Shown: positions 18,002 to 28,290, counted from the stretch's first letter. The stretch is 64,000 bases of DNA from Streptomyces akebiae (GCF_019599145.1 NZ_CP080647.1:3844001-3908000), one strand, 5' to 3'. The notes: generated from the letters alone by a model not told the origin. Made by a program: numbers and translations.

Positions 18002-19300
18002 GTGCCCGCCTCCAAGAAGACCGTCAGGCGCCCCCTGTCGATCACCTCAGCCACCCTGCTGTCCCTCTCCCTGGCCTCGGCTCCGATGCTGACGGCCGGC
18101 CCGGCCTTCGCGGCCAAGCCGTCACCGAGTTCGAGCGCCTCGCCGTCCGCGACTCCCCCGGCGACGATGTCGACCGTCGGCGGCGAGCTGTTGGGCAGGC
18201 CGGGCACCCAGGCAAGTCTCGGCAGCGACGCGCCCGTGGTCCCCAAGGGCATCAGCGCCCGCTCCTGGATCGTCGCCGACGCCGAGTCGGGCGAGGTGCT
18301 GGCCGCGCACAACGCGCACTGGCGGCTGGCCCCCGCGAGCACGCTGAAGATGCTGTTCGCGGACACGCTGCTGCCGAAGTTCAACAAGGACGACGAGCAC
18401 AAGGTCGCGCCCGAGGATCTGGCGGGTGTCGGCTCTGGCTCCAGCATGGTCGGCATAAAGGAGGACGAGACGTACACCGTCCACGACCTGTGGCTCGGAG
18501 TCTTCCTTCGCTCCGGCAACGACGCGGTGCACGTCCTGTCGGCCATGAACGGCGGGGTGAAGCAGACCGTCGCGGACATGAACGCGCACGCCGAGGAGCT
18601 CCAGGCCCTGGACACGCACGCGGTCAGCCCGGACGGGTACGACGCCAAGGGGCAGGTGTCGTCCGCCTACGACCTGACGCTGATCGCCAGGTCAGGGCTG
18701 CAGAAGAAGGACTTCCGGGAGTACTGCTCCACCGTGCGGGCGAAATTCCCGGGCGAGACGAAGAAGGGCAAGAACGGCAAGAAGAGCCGTTCCTCCTTCG
18801 AGATCCAGAACACCAACCGGCTGCTCACCGGGGACAGCGGCCTCGACTCCTACCAGGGCATCGCGGGTGTGAAGAACGGCAACACCACGAACGCGGGCGC
18901 CACGTTCACCGGGGTCGCCGAGCGCGACGGCCGGGTCCTCCTCGTCACCGTCATGCATCCGGAGAAGGACGAGCACAACCAGGTGTACAAGGAGACCGCG
19001 AGCCTCTTCGACTGGGGTTTCAAGGCGGCGGGCAAGGTGACGCCGGTGGGTGAGCTGGTGCCGCCCAAGAGCGCGGACACCTCCGGCGGGGATGCCGACG
19101 AGCCGAGTGCGCAGCCGGGGGCCACGGCGTCGGCGTCCGCCTCCGGCGGGGCGGGCGGGAAGTCGGTCGCCGCACGTGCCTCCGGCGGGGGCGGCGGGGT
19201 CGGCGTCGCTCTCGGGATCATGGGCGGCGTGTTGGTGCTGTTGGCCGGAGGGGTGTTCCTGGTGAATCGGAAGTGGCCGTTGCGGGGGAAGAAGCAGTAG
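18002..19300 (+). CDS. D-alanyl-D-alanine carboxypeptidase (serine-type PBP, S11 family)
   Basis: The product has 432 residues from GTG 18002, with no better start downstream of the divergent gene. The signal peptide ends near 'AGPAFAAKP'. The penicillin-binding triad is Ser113-x-x-Lys116 ('APASTLKML'), Ser171-Gly-Asn173 ('RSGNDA') and Lys291-Asn-Gly ('GVKNGNTT'). The last is a KNG variant of the usual KTG. The enzyme trims the terminal D-Ala of peptidoglycan stem peptides. A Ser/Ala-rich linker and a C-terminal TM segment (about 402-425) with a basic tail anchor it to the membrane with the catalytic domain outside. Confidence 0.93.
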   Translation: MPASKKTVRRPLSITSATLLSLSLASAPMLTAGPAFAAKPSPSSSASPSATPPATMSTVGGELLGRPGTQASLGSDAPVVPKGISARSWIVADAESGEVLAAHNAHWRLAPASTLKMLFADTLLPKFNKDDEHKVAPEDLAGVGSGSSMVGIKEDETYTVHDLWLGVFLRSGNDAVHVLSAMNGGVKQTVADMNAHAEELQALDTHAVSPDGYDAKGQVSSAYDLTLIARSGLQKKDFREYCSTVRAKFPGETKKGKNGKKSRSSFEIQNTNRLLTGDSGLDSYQGIAGVKNGNTTNAGATFTGVAERDGRVLLVTVMHPEKDEHNQVYKETASLFDWGFKAAGKVTPVGELVPPKSADTSGGDADEPSAQPGATASASASGGAGGKSVAARASGGGGGVGVALGIMGGVLVLLAGGVFLVNRKWPLRGKKQ

Positions 19301-19323
19301 GGCCGGGAGCGTCTGCGGGTTCT

Positions 19324-19341
19324 CGCCGGACGCGTCCGGCG
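19324..19341. terminator. Bidirectional hairpin between converging genes
   Basis: CGCCGGACGCGTCCGGCG is an 18-bp perfect palindrome. It lies 24 bp after the carboxypeptidase stop and also faces the converging YihY gene. Confidence 0.55.
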
Positions 19342-19385
19342 GTTGTCGCCGGACCCGGGGCGCGCGCGGGCGCGTCATGGCTGGT

Positions 19386-19407
19386 CGCGCCGTTCCCCGC
19401 GCCCCTT
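19386..19407 (-). repeat. Dispersed 22-bp intergenic repeat, copy 1
   Basis: The sequence is identical, on the opposite strand, to 24486-24507 (core GGGGCGCGGGGAACGGCGCG). Copies of this motif are common after genes in Streptomyces. This one touches the stop codon of the YihY gene. Confidence 0.7.
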
Positions 19408-20266
19408 ACGAGGCGCTCTCCTTGCTGCCCTCCGCGGTCCAGGCCGCGCAGTACAGCAGGAGCTTGGTGGTGAAGTTGATCCAGAGCAGCAGGGCGATGG
19501 GGACCCCGAAGGCGCCGTACATGCTCTTGGAGGCGACGCCCTGGATGTAGCCGCTGAGCAGGAGCTTGAGGAGTTCGAAGCCGACGGCTCCTATGAGGGC
19601 GGCCACGACGAGACGGCGGCGGGGCGGCTGGACGCCGGGGAGCAGGGTGAGGACGTAGAGGAGGAGCAGGAAGTCGGCGAGCACGGCGACCGCGAACGCG
19701 GCGAGGCGCAGGAGGATGCCGCCCCAGCCGTCGCGGTCGATGCCGAGCTGGTCGGCGAACCGGCCGACGGCCCAGGAGGCGGCGGCGGAAGCGGCCAGGG
19801 AGACGAGCACCGCGCCGCCGAGACCGAACAGGAGGCCCGCGTCCTTGCCCTTGGCGAGGACGGGGTTCTCGTCGGGGTCCTCCTTCTCCCAGACCGCGCG
19901 CAGACAGCCGCGCATCTCACCGACCCAGCCGATGCCGGTGAACAGCAGCAGCGCGCCGGCGATGATCCCGACCGTGCCGGCGTTGTCGACGAGGCCGGCG
20001 ATGTCGAGCTGGTCGGAGATGCCGGGCACCTGCTCGCTGAGCCGGTCCTCCAGCTCCTGCTGCTGGTCCTTGCCGAGGGTCGCCGCGACGATGGCCGCCG
20101 CCACGGTCAGCAGCGGGAACAGCGCGAGAAAGCTGATGAACGTCATCGCCGCGGCCAGCCGGGTCCATTTCACCCGCTCCAGCCGCTCGTACGACCGCCA
20201 CGCGTGCGTGGTCATCAGACGCTCCACCCAAGGACCCACCCCGGGAAGCTTTTTCAGCCAGTCCAT
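19406..20266 (-). CDS. YihY/virulence factor BrkB family membrane protein
   Basis: The product has 286 residues from ATG 20266 ('MDWLKKLPGVGPWVERLM'). The family signature 'RLAAAMTFISFLALFPLL' sits near residue 38. Six TM segments follow, with 'GVASKSMYGAFGVPIALLLW' near the C-terminus. Although once called ribonuclease BN, the family is an inner-membrane protein of unknown function, possibly a transporter. The shadow in other frames is not coding. It converges on the carboxypeptidase gene and lies 101 bp downstream of the DPPR synthase gene. Confidence 0.9.
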   Translation of the reverse strand: MDWLKKLPGVGPWVERLMTTHAWRSYERLERVKWTRLAAAMTFISFLALFPLLTVAAAIVAATLGKDQQQELEDRLSEQVPGISDQLDIAGLVDNAGTVGIIAGALLLFTGIGWVGEMRGCLRAVWEKEDPDENPVLAKGKDAGLLFGLGGAVLVSLAASAAASWAVGRFADQLGIDRDGWGGILLRLAAFAVAVLADFLLLLYVLTLLPGVQPPRRRLVVAALIGAVGFELLKLLLSGYIQGVASKSMYGAFGVPIALLLWINFTTKLLLYCAAWTAEGSKESAS

Positions 20267-20367
20267 GATCCGAACTCTGCCCCAGTCGTCGACACCCGAT
20301 ACCGGGTACCCCCACACCGGTCCACGGATCCCCTCCTTACGTCACCGCCCCCGGCGCCGCCACCGGT

Positions 20368-21354
20368 TCACCAGTCCGCGACCGCCAGCCCGTACATCGT
20401 CAGCCACACGACGCCGATGAGGGTGAGGGCACGGTCGCGCAGGATGACGTCCTCGGGCTCGCCGGCGGTGCCCCGGTCGGCGAAGACGGCGTAGCGGAGG
20501 ACGGCCAGAACGAAGGCGATCATGGAGAGTTGCCGCCAGGGCAGCACGCCGGTGGTGGGCACGCCGCCCTCTTCCAGAGCCCAGAGGCAGTAGCCGAGCA
20601 CCGCGACGCCGGCGGCCAACTGCCAGACGAAGCGGAGGTATCCGGCGGTGTACTCGGTGAGCAGGGCCCGAGTGGCGCCCGCCCGGTCGGCCAGTTGCAC
20701 GGCCTCCGAGTACCGCTTGGCGGCGACCATGAACAGCGCGCCGAACCCGGTGGTGATCAGGAACCAGCGTGAGAGGGGGATGCCCAGCGCGAGCCCGCCA
20801 ATCATCGCCCGCATCAGGAACCCGGCGGTGACGACCGCCAGATCGACGACCAGGACGTGCTTGAGGCTGACGCAGTAGGCGAGTTGGAGGCCGAGGTACG
20901 CCGTCAGCAGCGCGGCGGTGTACGGCGAGCAGAGCCAGGCGGCGGCGAGCGGCGCGAGCACGGCCAGGGCGATCCCGACTCCGTACGCGACCGGCACGGG
21001 CACCTGCCCGGCGGCGACCGGGCGGTGCCGCTTGACGGGGTGCGCGCGGTCCGCGTCGGCGTCCCGGGCGTCGTTGACGAGGTACACGGCGGCGGCGCAG
21101 GCCGTGAAGAGGGCGAAGACGAGGGGGAGTTGGACGAGCGCGCGAGGAGTGAAGAGCTCCCCGGCCGCCGCGGGCGCGGCGACGACGAGGGTGTTCTTGA
21201 TCCATTGCCGGGGACGGGTCGTCCGCAGAAGCCCGCGGACGAGGCCGGCCTTCTGGGGCGCCTGGCCGGAAATCGTCCGGCGCTCCACGACCACGGCGCG
21301 CCCTGCCACCGTGCGCTCAGCCCCCGTGCGCCCTGCCACCGTGCGCTCAGCCAT
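20368..21354 (-). CDS. Decaprenyl-phosphate phosphoribosyltransferase (DPPR synthase, UbiA family)
   Basis: The product has 328 residues and resembles mycobacterial UbiA (Rv3806c). It would transfer 5-phosphoribose from PRPP to decaprenyl phosphate at the membrane, the first step of decaprenylphosphoryl-arabinose synthesis. It begins with a repetitive 'ERTVAGR' stretch, then 'LRTTRPRQWIKNTLV' and the Mg-binding motif 'YLVNDARDADADRAHPVKR' near residue 90. About nine TM segments follow. The gene is overlapped by 8 bp by the upstream PAP2 gene and is opposite dprE1/dprE2, so the pathway is complete here. Confidence 0.9.
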   Translation of the reverse strand: MAERTVAGRTGAERTVAGRAVVVERRTISGQAPQKAGLVRGLLRTTRPRQWIKNTLVVAAPAAAGELFTPRALVQLPLVFALFTACAAAVYLVNDARDADADRAHPVKRHRPVAAGQVPVPVAYGVGIALAVLAPLAAAWLCSPYTAALLTAYLGLQLAYCVSLKHVLVVDLAVVTAGFLMRAMIGGLALGIPLSRWFLITTGFGALFMVAAKRYSEAVQLADRAGATRALLTEYTAGYLRFVWQLAAGVAVLGYCLWALEEGGVPTTGVLPWRQLSMIAFVLAVLRYAVFADRGTAGEPEDVILRDRALTLIGVVWLTMYGLAVADW

Positions 21355-21889
21355 CGCCGCTCACCACCCAGCGTGCGCCCAGCCGTGCCGTGAGCGCCCC
21401 GAGGACCACGCCCGCCGCCACGTCCGACGGATAGTGCACGCCGACGACGAGCCGGGAGAGACACATCGCGGCGGCGAGCGGTGCGGCGGCGGACAGCAAC
21501 AGTGGGGCGCCCAGGGCTCCGTGGGCCACGACGGCGACCGCTGCCGCCGCCGAACTCGCGTGCGAGCTGGGGAAGGAGTGCCGTCCGACCGTGCGGACCA
21601 GGGGCTCGACGTGGGCGGGGCGCGGCCGTCGTACGACGCGCTTGACGCCCATGCTGGCCAGATGCGCCCCGGCGGTCAGCGCCGTGCCGCGCAGCCACAC
21701 GCGACGCCGCTCCCGGTCGACGGCGGCACCCGCCAGTCCGGCCGCGAGCCACAGCAGCCCGTGCTCCCCCACCCGGGACAGCCCACGGGCGGCGCGCGCG
21801 ACTCGAGGGTCGGCACCACGGGCGTGCAGCGCGGAGAGCAGCCGCCGGTCCAGTCCCCGCACACCCTCGACGACGTCAACTTCATCCAT
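21347..21889 (-). CDS. PAP2-type phosphatase, probable DPPR phosphatase
   Basis: A 180-residue membrane protein with all three phosphatase motifs: 'VKRVVRRPRP', 'SFPSSHASS' and 'SRLVVGVHYPSD'. In Mycobacterium the neighbour of the DPPR synthase (Rv3807c) is a PAP2 protein thought to remove the 5-phosphate of decaprenylphosphoryl-5-phosphoribose. The same pairing here, with an 8-bp overlap into the synthase, supports that role. Four TM segments are visible. It diverges from dprE1 with a 143-bp gap. Confidence 0.9.
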   Translation of the reverse strand: MDEVDVVEGVRGLDRRLLSALHARGADPRVARAARGLSRVGEHGLLWLAAGLAGAAVDRERRRVWLRGTALTAGAHLASMGVKRVVRRPRPAHVEPLVRTVGRHSFPSSHASSAAAAVAVVAHGALGAPLLLSAAAPLAAAMCLSRLVVGVHYPSDVAAGVVLGALTARLGARWVVSGDG

Positions 21890-22032
21890 GCGACGCCACT
21901 CTTCTAGGTGACCGGCCCAGAGCTACGGCAATTTTGGCCGACATCCCACTAATCACCCATTTCGGTGAGGCGGCAGAGCGGCCGTGCCGAAGCGCCCGGA
22001 TCCTCCGCATACGCGGCGATACGGTCGCGAGC

Positions 22033-23655
22033 ATGCCAGCCGACGCCGTCCCGACCTCCCCGGCTCCCCCGCCCGCCGGCCCACGCCGCCCCGCCTCCGC
22101 CTCCGCCCCGGCCTCCGCCTCCGTCCCGTCCTCCGCTCCCGTCACGGTCACCGGTTGGGGCCGCACCGCCCCGTCAGCCGCCCGGCTGTTCCGCCCGCGG
22201 ACGTACGAGGAGGCCGCGGCCGCCGTACGGGCGTGCGGGGCGCACGGGGCGCGGGGCGGGATCGCCCGGGGGCTGGGGCGGGCGTACGGCGACGCGGCGC
22301 AGAACGCGGGCGGCGCCGTCCTCGACATGACCGGCCTCGACCGCGTCCACGCCATCGACGCGGACGGCGGCACCGTGCTGTGCGACGCGGGCGTCTCGCT
22401 GCACCGGCTGATGGAGGTCCTGCTCCCCCTGGGCTGGTTCGTGCCGGTGACCCCGGGGACCCGTCAGGTGACCGTCGGGGGCGCCATCGCGGCCGACATC
22501 CACGGCAAGAACCACCATGTCTCCGGGTCGTTCGCCCGCCATGTCCTGTCCCTCGAACTGCTCACGGCCGACGGCGGGATCCGCACGGTCGTCCCCGGCA
22601 CCCCGCTCTTCGACGCCACGGCCGGCGGCATGGGCCTCACCGGCGTCATCCTCACCGCGACCGTCCGCCTGCTCCCCGTCGAGACGTCCTGGATGTCCGT
22701 CGACACCGAACGTGCGCGCGACCTCGACGACCTCCTCGCCCGCCTGACGGCCACGGACCGCTACTACCGCTATTCGGTCGCCTGGATCGACCTGCTCGCC
22801 AGGGGCGCCGCGACGGGCCGGGCGGTGCTCACGCGCGGCGACCACGCGCCCCTGGACGCGCTGGAGGCGCTGCCGCGCCGGAACGGGCAGCGGCCGTCGC
22901 CGAGGACAGGGGCGGCGGCATCGCCGGGGACACCGCCGTCGGGATCGCTGTGGACACCGCCCTCTGGATCGCCGTGGAGAGCGTCCACGCGCGTGCGCGC
23001 GGGCCGTTCTTCGTTCGGTGAGGCGTTCCGGTTCCGGAGGGACATGCTCGCCAGTCCCTTGGAATTCCGCACCCCCAGCCTCCCGGCCGCTCCCTCCTTC
23101 GTCCCCGACGGTCTTCTCGGCCGCACGGCCATGGGGCTCTTCAACGAGTTCTGGTACCGCCGGGCACCCCGGGCCCGCACCGACGAACTCCAGCGGCTCT
23201 CCACCTTCTTCCACCCCCTCGACGGGGTCCCGCACTGGAACCGGATCTACGGCCGGTCCGGCTTCGTCCAGTACCAGTTCGTCGTCGGACACGGCCGGGA
23301 GGAGGCCCTGCGCCGGATCGTGGACCGGATCTCCGCGCGCCGCTGCCCGTCCTTCCTCGCCGTCCTGAAGCGGTTCGGCGAGGGCGACCCCGGCTGGCTG
23401 TCCTTCCCGATGCCCGGCTGGACCCTCGCCCTGGACATCCCGGCGAGCCTGCCCGGTCTCGGCGCCTTCCTGGACTCGCTCGACGAGGAGGTCGCGGCGG
23501 CGGGCGGCCGCGTCTACCTGGCGAAGGACGCCCGTCTACGGCCCGAGCTGCTGGCCTCGATGTATCCGAGGCTCCCCGAGTTCCGCGCACTGCGCGGGGA
23601 GTTGGACCCGGGCGGGGTCTTCGTGTCGGACCTGGCCCGCCGCCTCGGCCTGTGA
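22033..23655 (+). CDS. dprE1: Decaprenylphosphoryl-beta-D-ribose 2'-oxidase
   Basis: The product has 540 residues from ATG 22033; the first about 45 residues are Ala/Pro/Ser repeats. It is an FAD-linked oxidase of the VAO type: 'GIARGLGRAYGDAAQNAGG' and 'GTRQVTVGGAIAADIHGKNH' are nearly identical to M. tuberculosis DprE1. It oxidises DPR to the 2-keto form. The active-site Lys (K418 in Mtb) is Lys498. The residue matching Cys387, the covalent target of benzothiazinones, is Ala466 ('PGWTLALD'). A Pro/Ser/Thr-rich stretch at about 295-335 is an insertion relative to the mycobacterial protein. dprE2 follows 55 bp downstream. Confidence 0.92.
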   Translation: MPADAVPTSPAPPPAGPRRPASASAPASASVPSSAPVTVTGWGRTAPSAARLFRPRTYEEAAAAVRACGAHGARGGIARGLGRAYGDAAQNAGGAVLDMTGLDRVHAIDADGGTVLCDAGVSLHRLMEVLLPLGWFVPVTPGTRQVTVGGAIAADIHGKNHHVSGSFARHVLSLELLTADGGIRTVVPGTPLFDATAGGMGLTGVILTATVRLLPVETSWMSVDTERARDLDDLLARLTATDRYYRYSVAWIDLLARGAATGRAVLTRGDHAPLDALEALPRRNGQRPSPRTGAAASPGTPPSGSLWTPPSGSPWRASTRVRAGRSSFGEAFRFRRDMLASPLEFRTPSLPAAPSFVPDGLLGRTAMGLFNEFWYRRAPRARTDELQRLSTFFHPLDGVPHWNRIYGRSGFVQYQFVVGHGREEALRRIVDRISARRCPSFLAVLKRFGEGDPGWLSFPMPGWTLALDIPASLPGLGAFLDSLDEEVAAAGGRVYLAKDARLRPELLASMYPRLPEFRALRGELDPGGVFVSDLARRLGL

Positions 23656-23710
23656 GCGCCGGGCCCCCGAGCTCGGTGCACACCTCTGTCCCCCACACCC
23701 AGGAGCTGTC

Positions 23711-24466
23711 ATGAAGGACGCCTTCGGCACCCCCCAGTCCCTGCTGATCCTCGGCGGTACGTCGGACATCGCACTCGCCACGGCACGCCGTCTGATCGCC
23801 CGCCGCACCCGCACGGTCTGGCTGGCGGGGCGCCCGTCGCAGGCCCTGGAGAACGCGGCCACCCATCTGCGCGGCCTCGGCGCGGAGACCCACACCATCA
23901 CCTTCGACGCGCTCGACCCCGATTCCCACGAGGCGGTCCTCGGCAAGGTCTTCGCCGAGGGCGACATCGACATGGTCCTCCTCGCCTTCGGCGTCCTCGG
24001 CGACCAGGCGAACGACGAACGCGACCCGGTGTCCGCCGCGCGCGTCGCGCAGACGAACTACACCGGTGCCGTCTCGTCCGCCCTGGTCTGCGCGCGGGCG
24101 CTCCAGGCGCAGGGCCACGGCTCCCTGGTCGTCCTGTCCTCCGTCGCCGCCGAGCGGGCCCGCCGCTCCAACTTCATCTACGGCTCCAGCAAGGCCGGCC
24201 TCGACACCTTCACCCAGGGCCTCGGCGACGCCCTCCACGGCACCGGCGCCCACGTCATGCTCGTCCGCCCCGGCTTCGTCCGCACGAGCATGACGGCGGG
24301 CCGCCCGGAAAGCCCCTTCGCCACGACCCCGGAGGCCGTGGCCGTCGCCATCGAACTGGGTCTGCGCCGCCGCTCGGAGACGGTCTGGGTCCCGGGTTCA
24401 CTGCGCCTGGTGATGGCAGCGCTGAGGCACGTACCGAGGGCGGTGTTCCGCCGCCTGCCGCTGTAG
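23711..24466 (+). CDS. dprE2: Decaprenylphosphoryl-2-keto-beta-D-erythro-pentose reductase
   Basis: A 251-residue short-chain dehydrogenase with AGGAGC 4 nt before ATG. The NAD(P) site is 'LLILGGTSDIALATARRL', the catalytic Ser is in 'VVLSSVAAERAR', and the Tyr/Lys pair is in 'FIYGSSKAGLD'. It reduces the DprE1 product to decaprenylphosphoryl-arabinose. Length and sequence match the mycobacterial DprE2 type. It follows dprE1 in the same operon; the terminator is 10 bp past its stop. Confidence 0.93.
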   Translation: MKDAFGTPQSLLILGGTSDIALATARRLIARRTRTVWLAGRPSQALENAATHLRGLGAETHTITFDALDPDSHEAVLGKVFAEGDIDMVLLAFGVLGDQANDERDPVSAARVAQTNYTGAVSSALVCARALQAQGHGSLVVLSSVAAERARRSNFIYGSSKAGLDTFTQGLGDALHGTGAHVMLVRPGFVRTSMTAGRPESPFATTPEAVAVAIELGLRRRSETVWVPGSLRLVMAALRHVPRAVFRRLPL

Positions 24467-24476
24467 GGCGCGTCCT

Positions 24477-24494
24477 GCGCCCCGAAAGGGGCGC
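24477..24494 (+). terminator. Hairpin terminator after dprE2
   Basis: The 7-bp stem GCGCCCC / GGGGCGC closes a GAAA tetraloop, 10 bp after the stop. Confidence 0.65.
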
Positions 24495-24507
24495 GGGGAA
24501 CGGCGCG
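24486..24507 (+). repeat. Dispersed 22-bp intergenic repeat, copy 2
   Basis: Identical in opposite orientation to 19386-19407. It overlaps the 3' half of the dprE2 terminator. Confidence 0.7.
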
Positions 24508-24580
24508 AACACCCCCGCCGACCCGCGGCCGCGAAGACCGCTCGCCACCCCTCCCGGAGCGCTCCGGTCCGACTCACCCG

Positions 24581-24628
24581 GCGGCCGACGTCACCGCGTC
24601 GGCAACCCCGCGGCCGACGTCACCGCGT
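24581..24628. repeat. 19-bp direct repeat over the end of the ligT-like gene
   Basis: GCGGCCGACGTCACCGCGT occurs at 24581-24599 and 24610-24628. The second copy contains the stop codon of the converging gene at 24620, the first lies just outside it, so the gene's last bases have been duplicated. Confidence 0.8.
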
Positions 24629-25201
24629 GGGAAGCGTCGTGTCACCGACCGGCGCCCCCGCCTGGGGCGGCACCACGGATCCACCGAACGCGAACTCCCG
24701 CAGCTTGCGCCAGACCCCGTCGGAACCCTGCTCGTAGAGCGCGAACCCGGTGCAGGGCCACTGCGCCTCGTACCCGGCGAGCTCCTCGAACGCCCGGTCC
24801 ATCGCCTCCTCGGCGATGCCGTGCGCCACGGTGACATGCGGGTGGTACGGAAAGTTCAACTCGCGTGCCACGGGCCCCGAGGCGTCCCGGACCTGCGTCT
24901 GCAACCAGGTGCAGGCCTCGGCCCCCTCGACGACCCGCACGTACACGACGGGCGACAGCGGGCGGAAGGTGCCCGTGCCGGACAGCCGCATCGGGAAGGG
25001 CCGCCCGGCCGCCGCGACCTCACCGAGGTGCTGCTCGACCGCCGGGAGGTCGGCGTCCTCGACCTCGGTCGGCGGCAGCAGCGTGACATGGGTGGGGATG
25101 CCGTGAGCCGCGGCGTCGCCGAAGCCCGCGCGCCGCTCCTGGAGCTGGCTGCCGTGGGGCTCCGGGACCGCGATCGACACACCGATCGTTACGGTCCCCA
25201 C
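24620..25201 (-). CDS. 2'-5' RNA ligase / cyclic phosphodiesterase family protein (LigT-like)
   Basis: The product has 193 residues. GTG 25201 is chosen because AGGAG lies 5 nt upstream; an in-frame start at 25252 lacks a site and would run into the repeats before it. The two His motifs of the 2H phosphoesterase superfamily are 'THVTLLPP' (near residue 37) and 'HPHVTVAHG' (near residue 122). The family includes cyclic phosphodiesterases and RNA ligases; the physiological substrate in Streptomyces is unknown. It lies alone on this strand between dprE2 and trpS. Confidence 0.85.
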   Translation of the reverse strand: MGTVTIGVSIAVPEPHGSQLQERRAGFGDAAAHGIPTHVTLLPPTEVEDADLPAVEQHLGEVAAAGRPFPMRLSGTGTFRPLSPVVYVRVVEGAEACTWLQTQVRDASGPVARELNFPYHPHVTVAHGIAEEAMDRAFEELAGYEAQWPCTGFALYEQGSDGVWRKLREFAFGGSVVPPQAGAPVGDTTLPTR

Positions 25202-25248
25202 GTCGTCTCCTGTCGTCGTGTCATGCGAGTTGTCGTAGTCCTTGTCAG

Positions 25249-25345
25249 CCACGGCCCGTCGTACCTGTCGTCGTACCTGTCATCGGTCGTACGGACTGTC
25301 GGTCGTACCGGCTGTCGGTCGTACCGGCTATCGACTGTACGGCCA
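25249..25345. repeat. Short degenerate repeats upstream of the LigT-like gene
   Basis: Units such as GTCGTACCTGTC and GGTCGTACCGGCTGTC recur six or so times, including two nearly identical 16-bp units in tandem. They lie in the leader or promoter side of the LigT-like gene. Confidence 0.6.
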
Positions 25346-25443
25346 CGGCGGTCCTCCGGGCAGGCGCAGCGGGAGTGATGTGCGGCGCTGTCGGTGGTGC
25401 GACGGGTGGTGCGGGAGGCGCTCGGGGGCAGAGGTGGTGCGGC

Positions 25444-27164
<1,721 letters not shown>

Positions 27165-27181
<17 letters not shown>

Positions 27182-28172
27182 GCCGGGCGGGGACAAGGTG
27201 TGGGGGCCGGGCGAGGAGCGGGGTCGAGGCGAGGTGGGGGGTCGAGGACGGTCGGGGGACGGCGGGGACACGGAGAGTGAGGGGCGTGACGCCCGGTTGC
27301 CCGGGGAGCTGCGGGCGCTCGGGCGGGCGCTGGACCGGCCGGGGAGCGACGGCGACGAAACCATGGTCGAGCGGGTTCTCCAGCAGATACTCGCCGAGCG
27401 GGTGCCGACGCCGGTGGCCGAGCCGCCGGGGGCCGGTGAGCGGCTGCGGGCGGTGCGCCGGTGGGTCCGGACGCGGTGGCGCGTGCTGATCGCCGCGCTG
27501 TGCGGGCTGCTCACGGCCTTCGTCCTCACCCCTCCGGTGCGGGCGGCGGTGGCCGACTGGTTCCACTTCGGCGGGGTCGAGGTGCGGTACGACCCGTCGG
27601 CGACGCCTTCGCCGGGCGCGAGGGTGCCCGGCTGCCCGGAGCCGGTCTCGCTCGCCGAGGCCGGGCGGCGGGCGGGGTTCGTTCCGCTCGTGCCGGGCTC
27701 GCTGGGCACTCCGGACGCGGTGTCCGTGGCCCGTGCGCCGAAGGACCGCTTCGTGATCACCCTCTGTTGGGACGAGAGGGGAGGGACCGTCCGGCTCGAC
27801 GAGTACGCGGCCCGGCTGGCACCCGAGTACGGCAAGACCGTGGCGGGCGAGCAGGCCGTCGAGTGGGTCGAGCTGGCAGGGGGCGCGCACGACGCGCTGT
27901 GGTTCCCCGAGCCGCACCTGCTGCGCTTCTGGATGACCTCCGAGGACGGCTCCCGCCTCACCCGCTCCGAACGCACGGCCGGGCCCACCCTGCTGTGGGT
28001 CCACGACGACGCGTTCACGCTGCGGCTGGAGGGCGTGGAGTCGAAGACGCGGGCGCGGGAGATCGCGGACTCGTTGGACTCGTTGGACTCGTTGGACTCG
28101 TCGGACTCATCGGGCTCATCGGGCTCGTCGGGCTCGTCGGGCTCGTCGGACCGATCGGTCCCGTCGGACTGA
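27165..28172 (+). CDS. Membrane protein next to sigma factor, possible anti-sigma factor
   Basis: The product has up to 335 residues (GTG 27165; GTG 27174 is equally possible). It overlaps the sigma gene by 17 bp. The first about 100 residues are charged and Gly-rich, one TM segment sits at about 107-127 ('VLIAALCGLLTAFVL'), and an outer domain of about 170 residues follows. The topology (cytoplasmic N-terminus, one TM, outer sensor) and the coupling fit an anti-sigma factor, but no zinc-binding HxxxCxxC motif is seen, so the role is inferred. The tail is a low-complexity run of DSL, DSS and GSS triplets encoded by 9-bp repeats. Confidence 0.7.
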
Positions 28173-28201
28173 TCGGTCCCGTCGGACTGATCGGTCCCGT
28201 C
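28068..28201 (+). repeat. 9-bp and 18-bp tandem repeats at the end of the membrane protein gene
   Basis: Nine 9-bp units (consensus GACTCGTTG / GGCTCGTCG) at 28068-28148 encode the DSL/DSS/GSS tail. They run into three 18-bp units of GGACYGATCGGTCCCGTC (28148-28201), one of which supplies the TGA stop. Copy number changes would lengthen or shorten the tail without a frameshift. Confidence 0.85.
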
Positions 28202-28290
28202 CGGGTGGGAACCCCGGCGGTTCGAGCGGTGTACCAGGAATGACACCGCGAGTGCGGGAGGGCCGCACCGGGATCGATCGGGGGTGTCGG

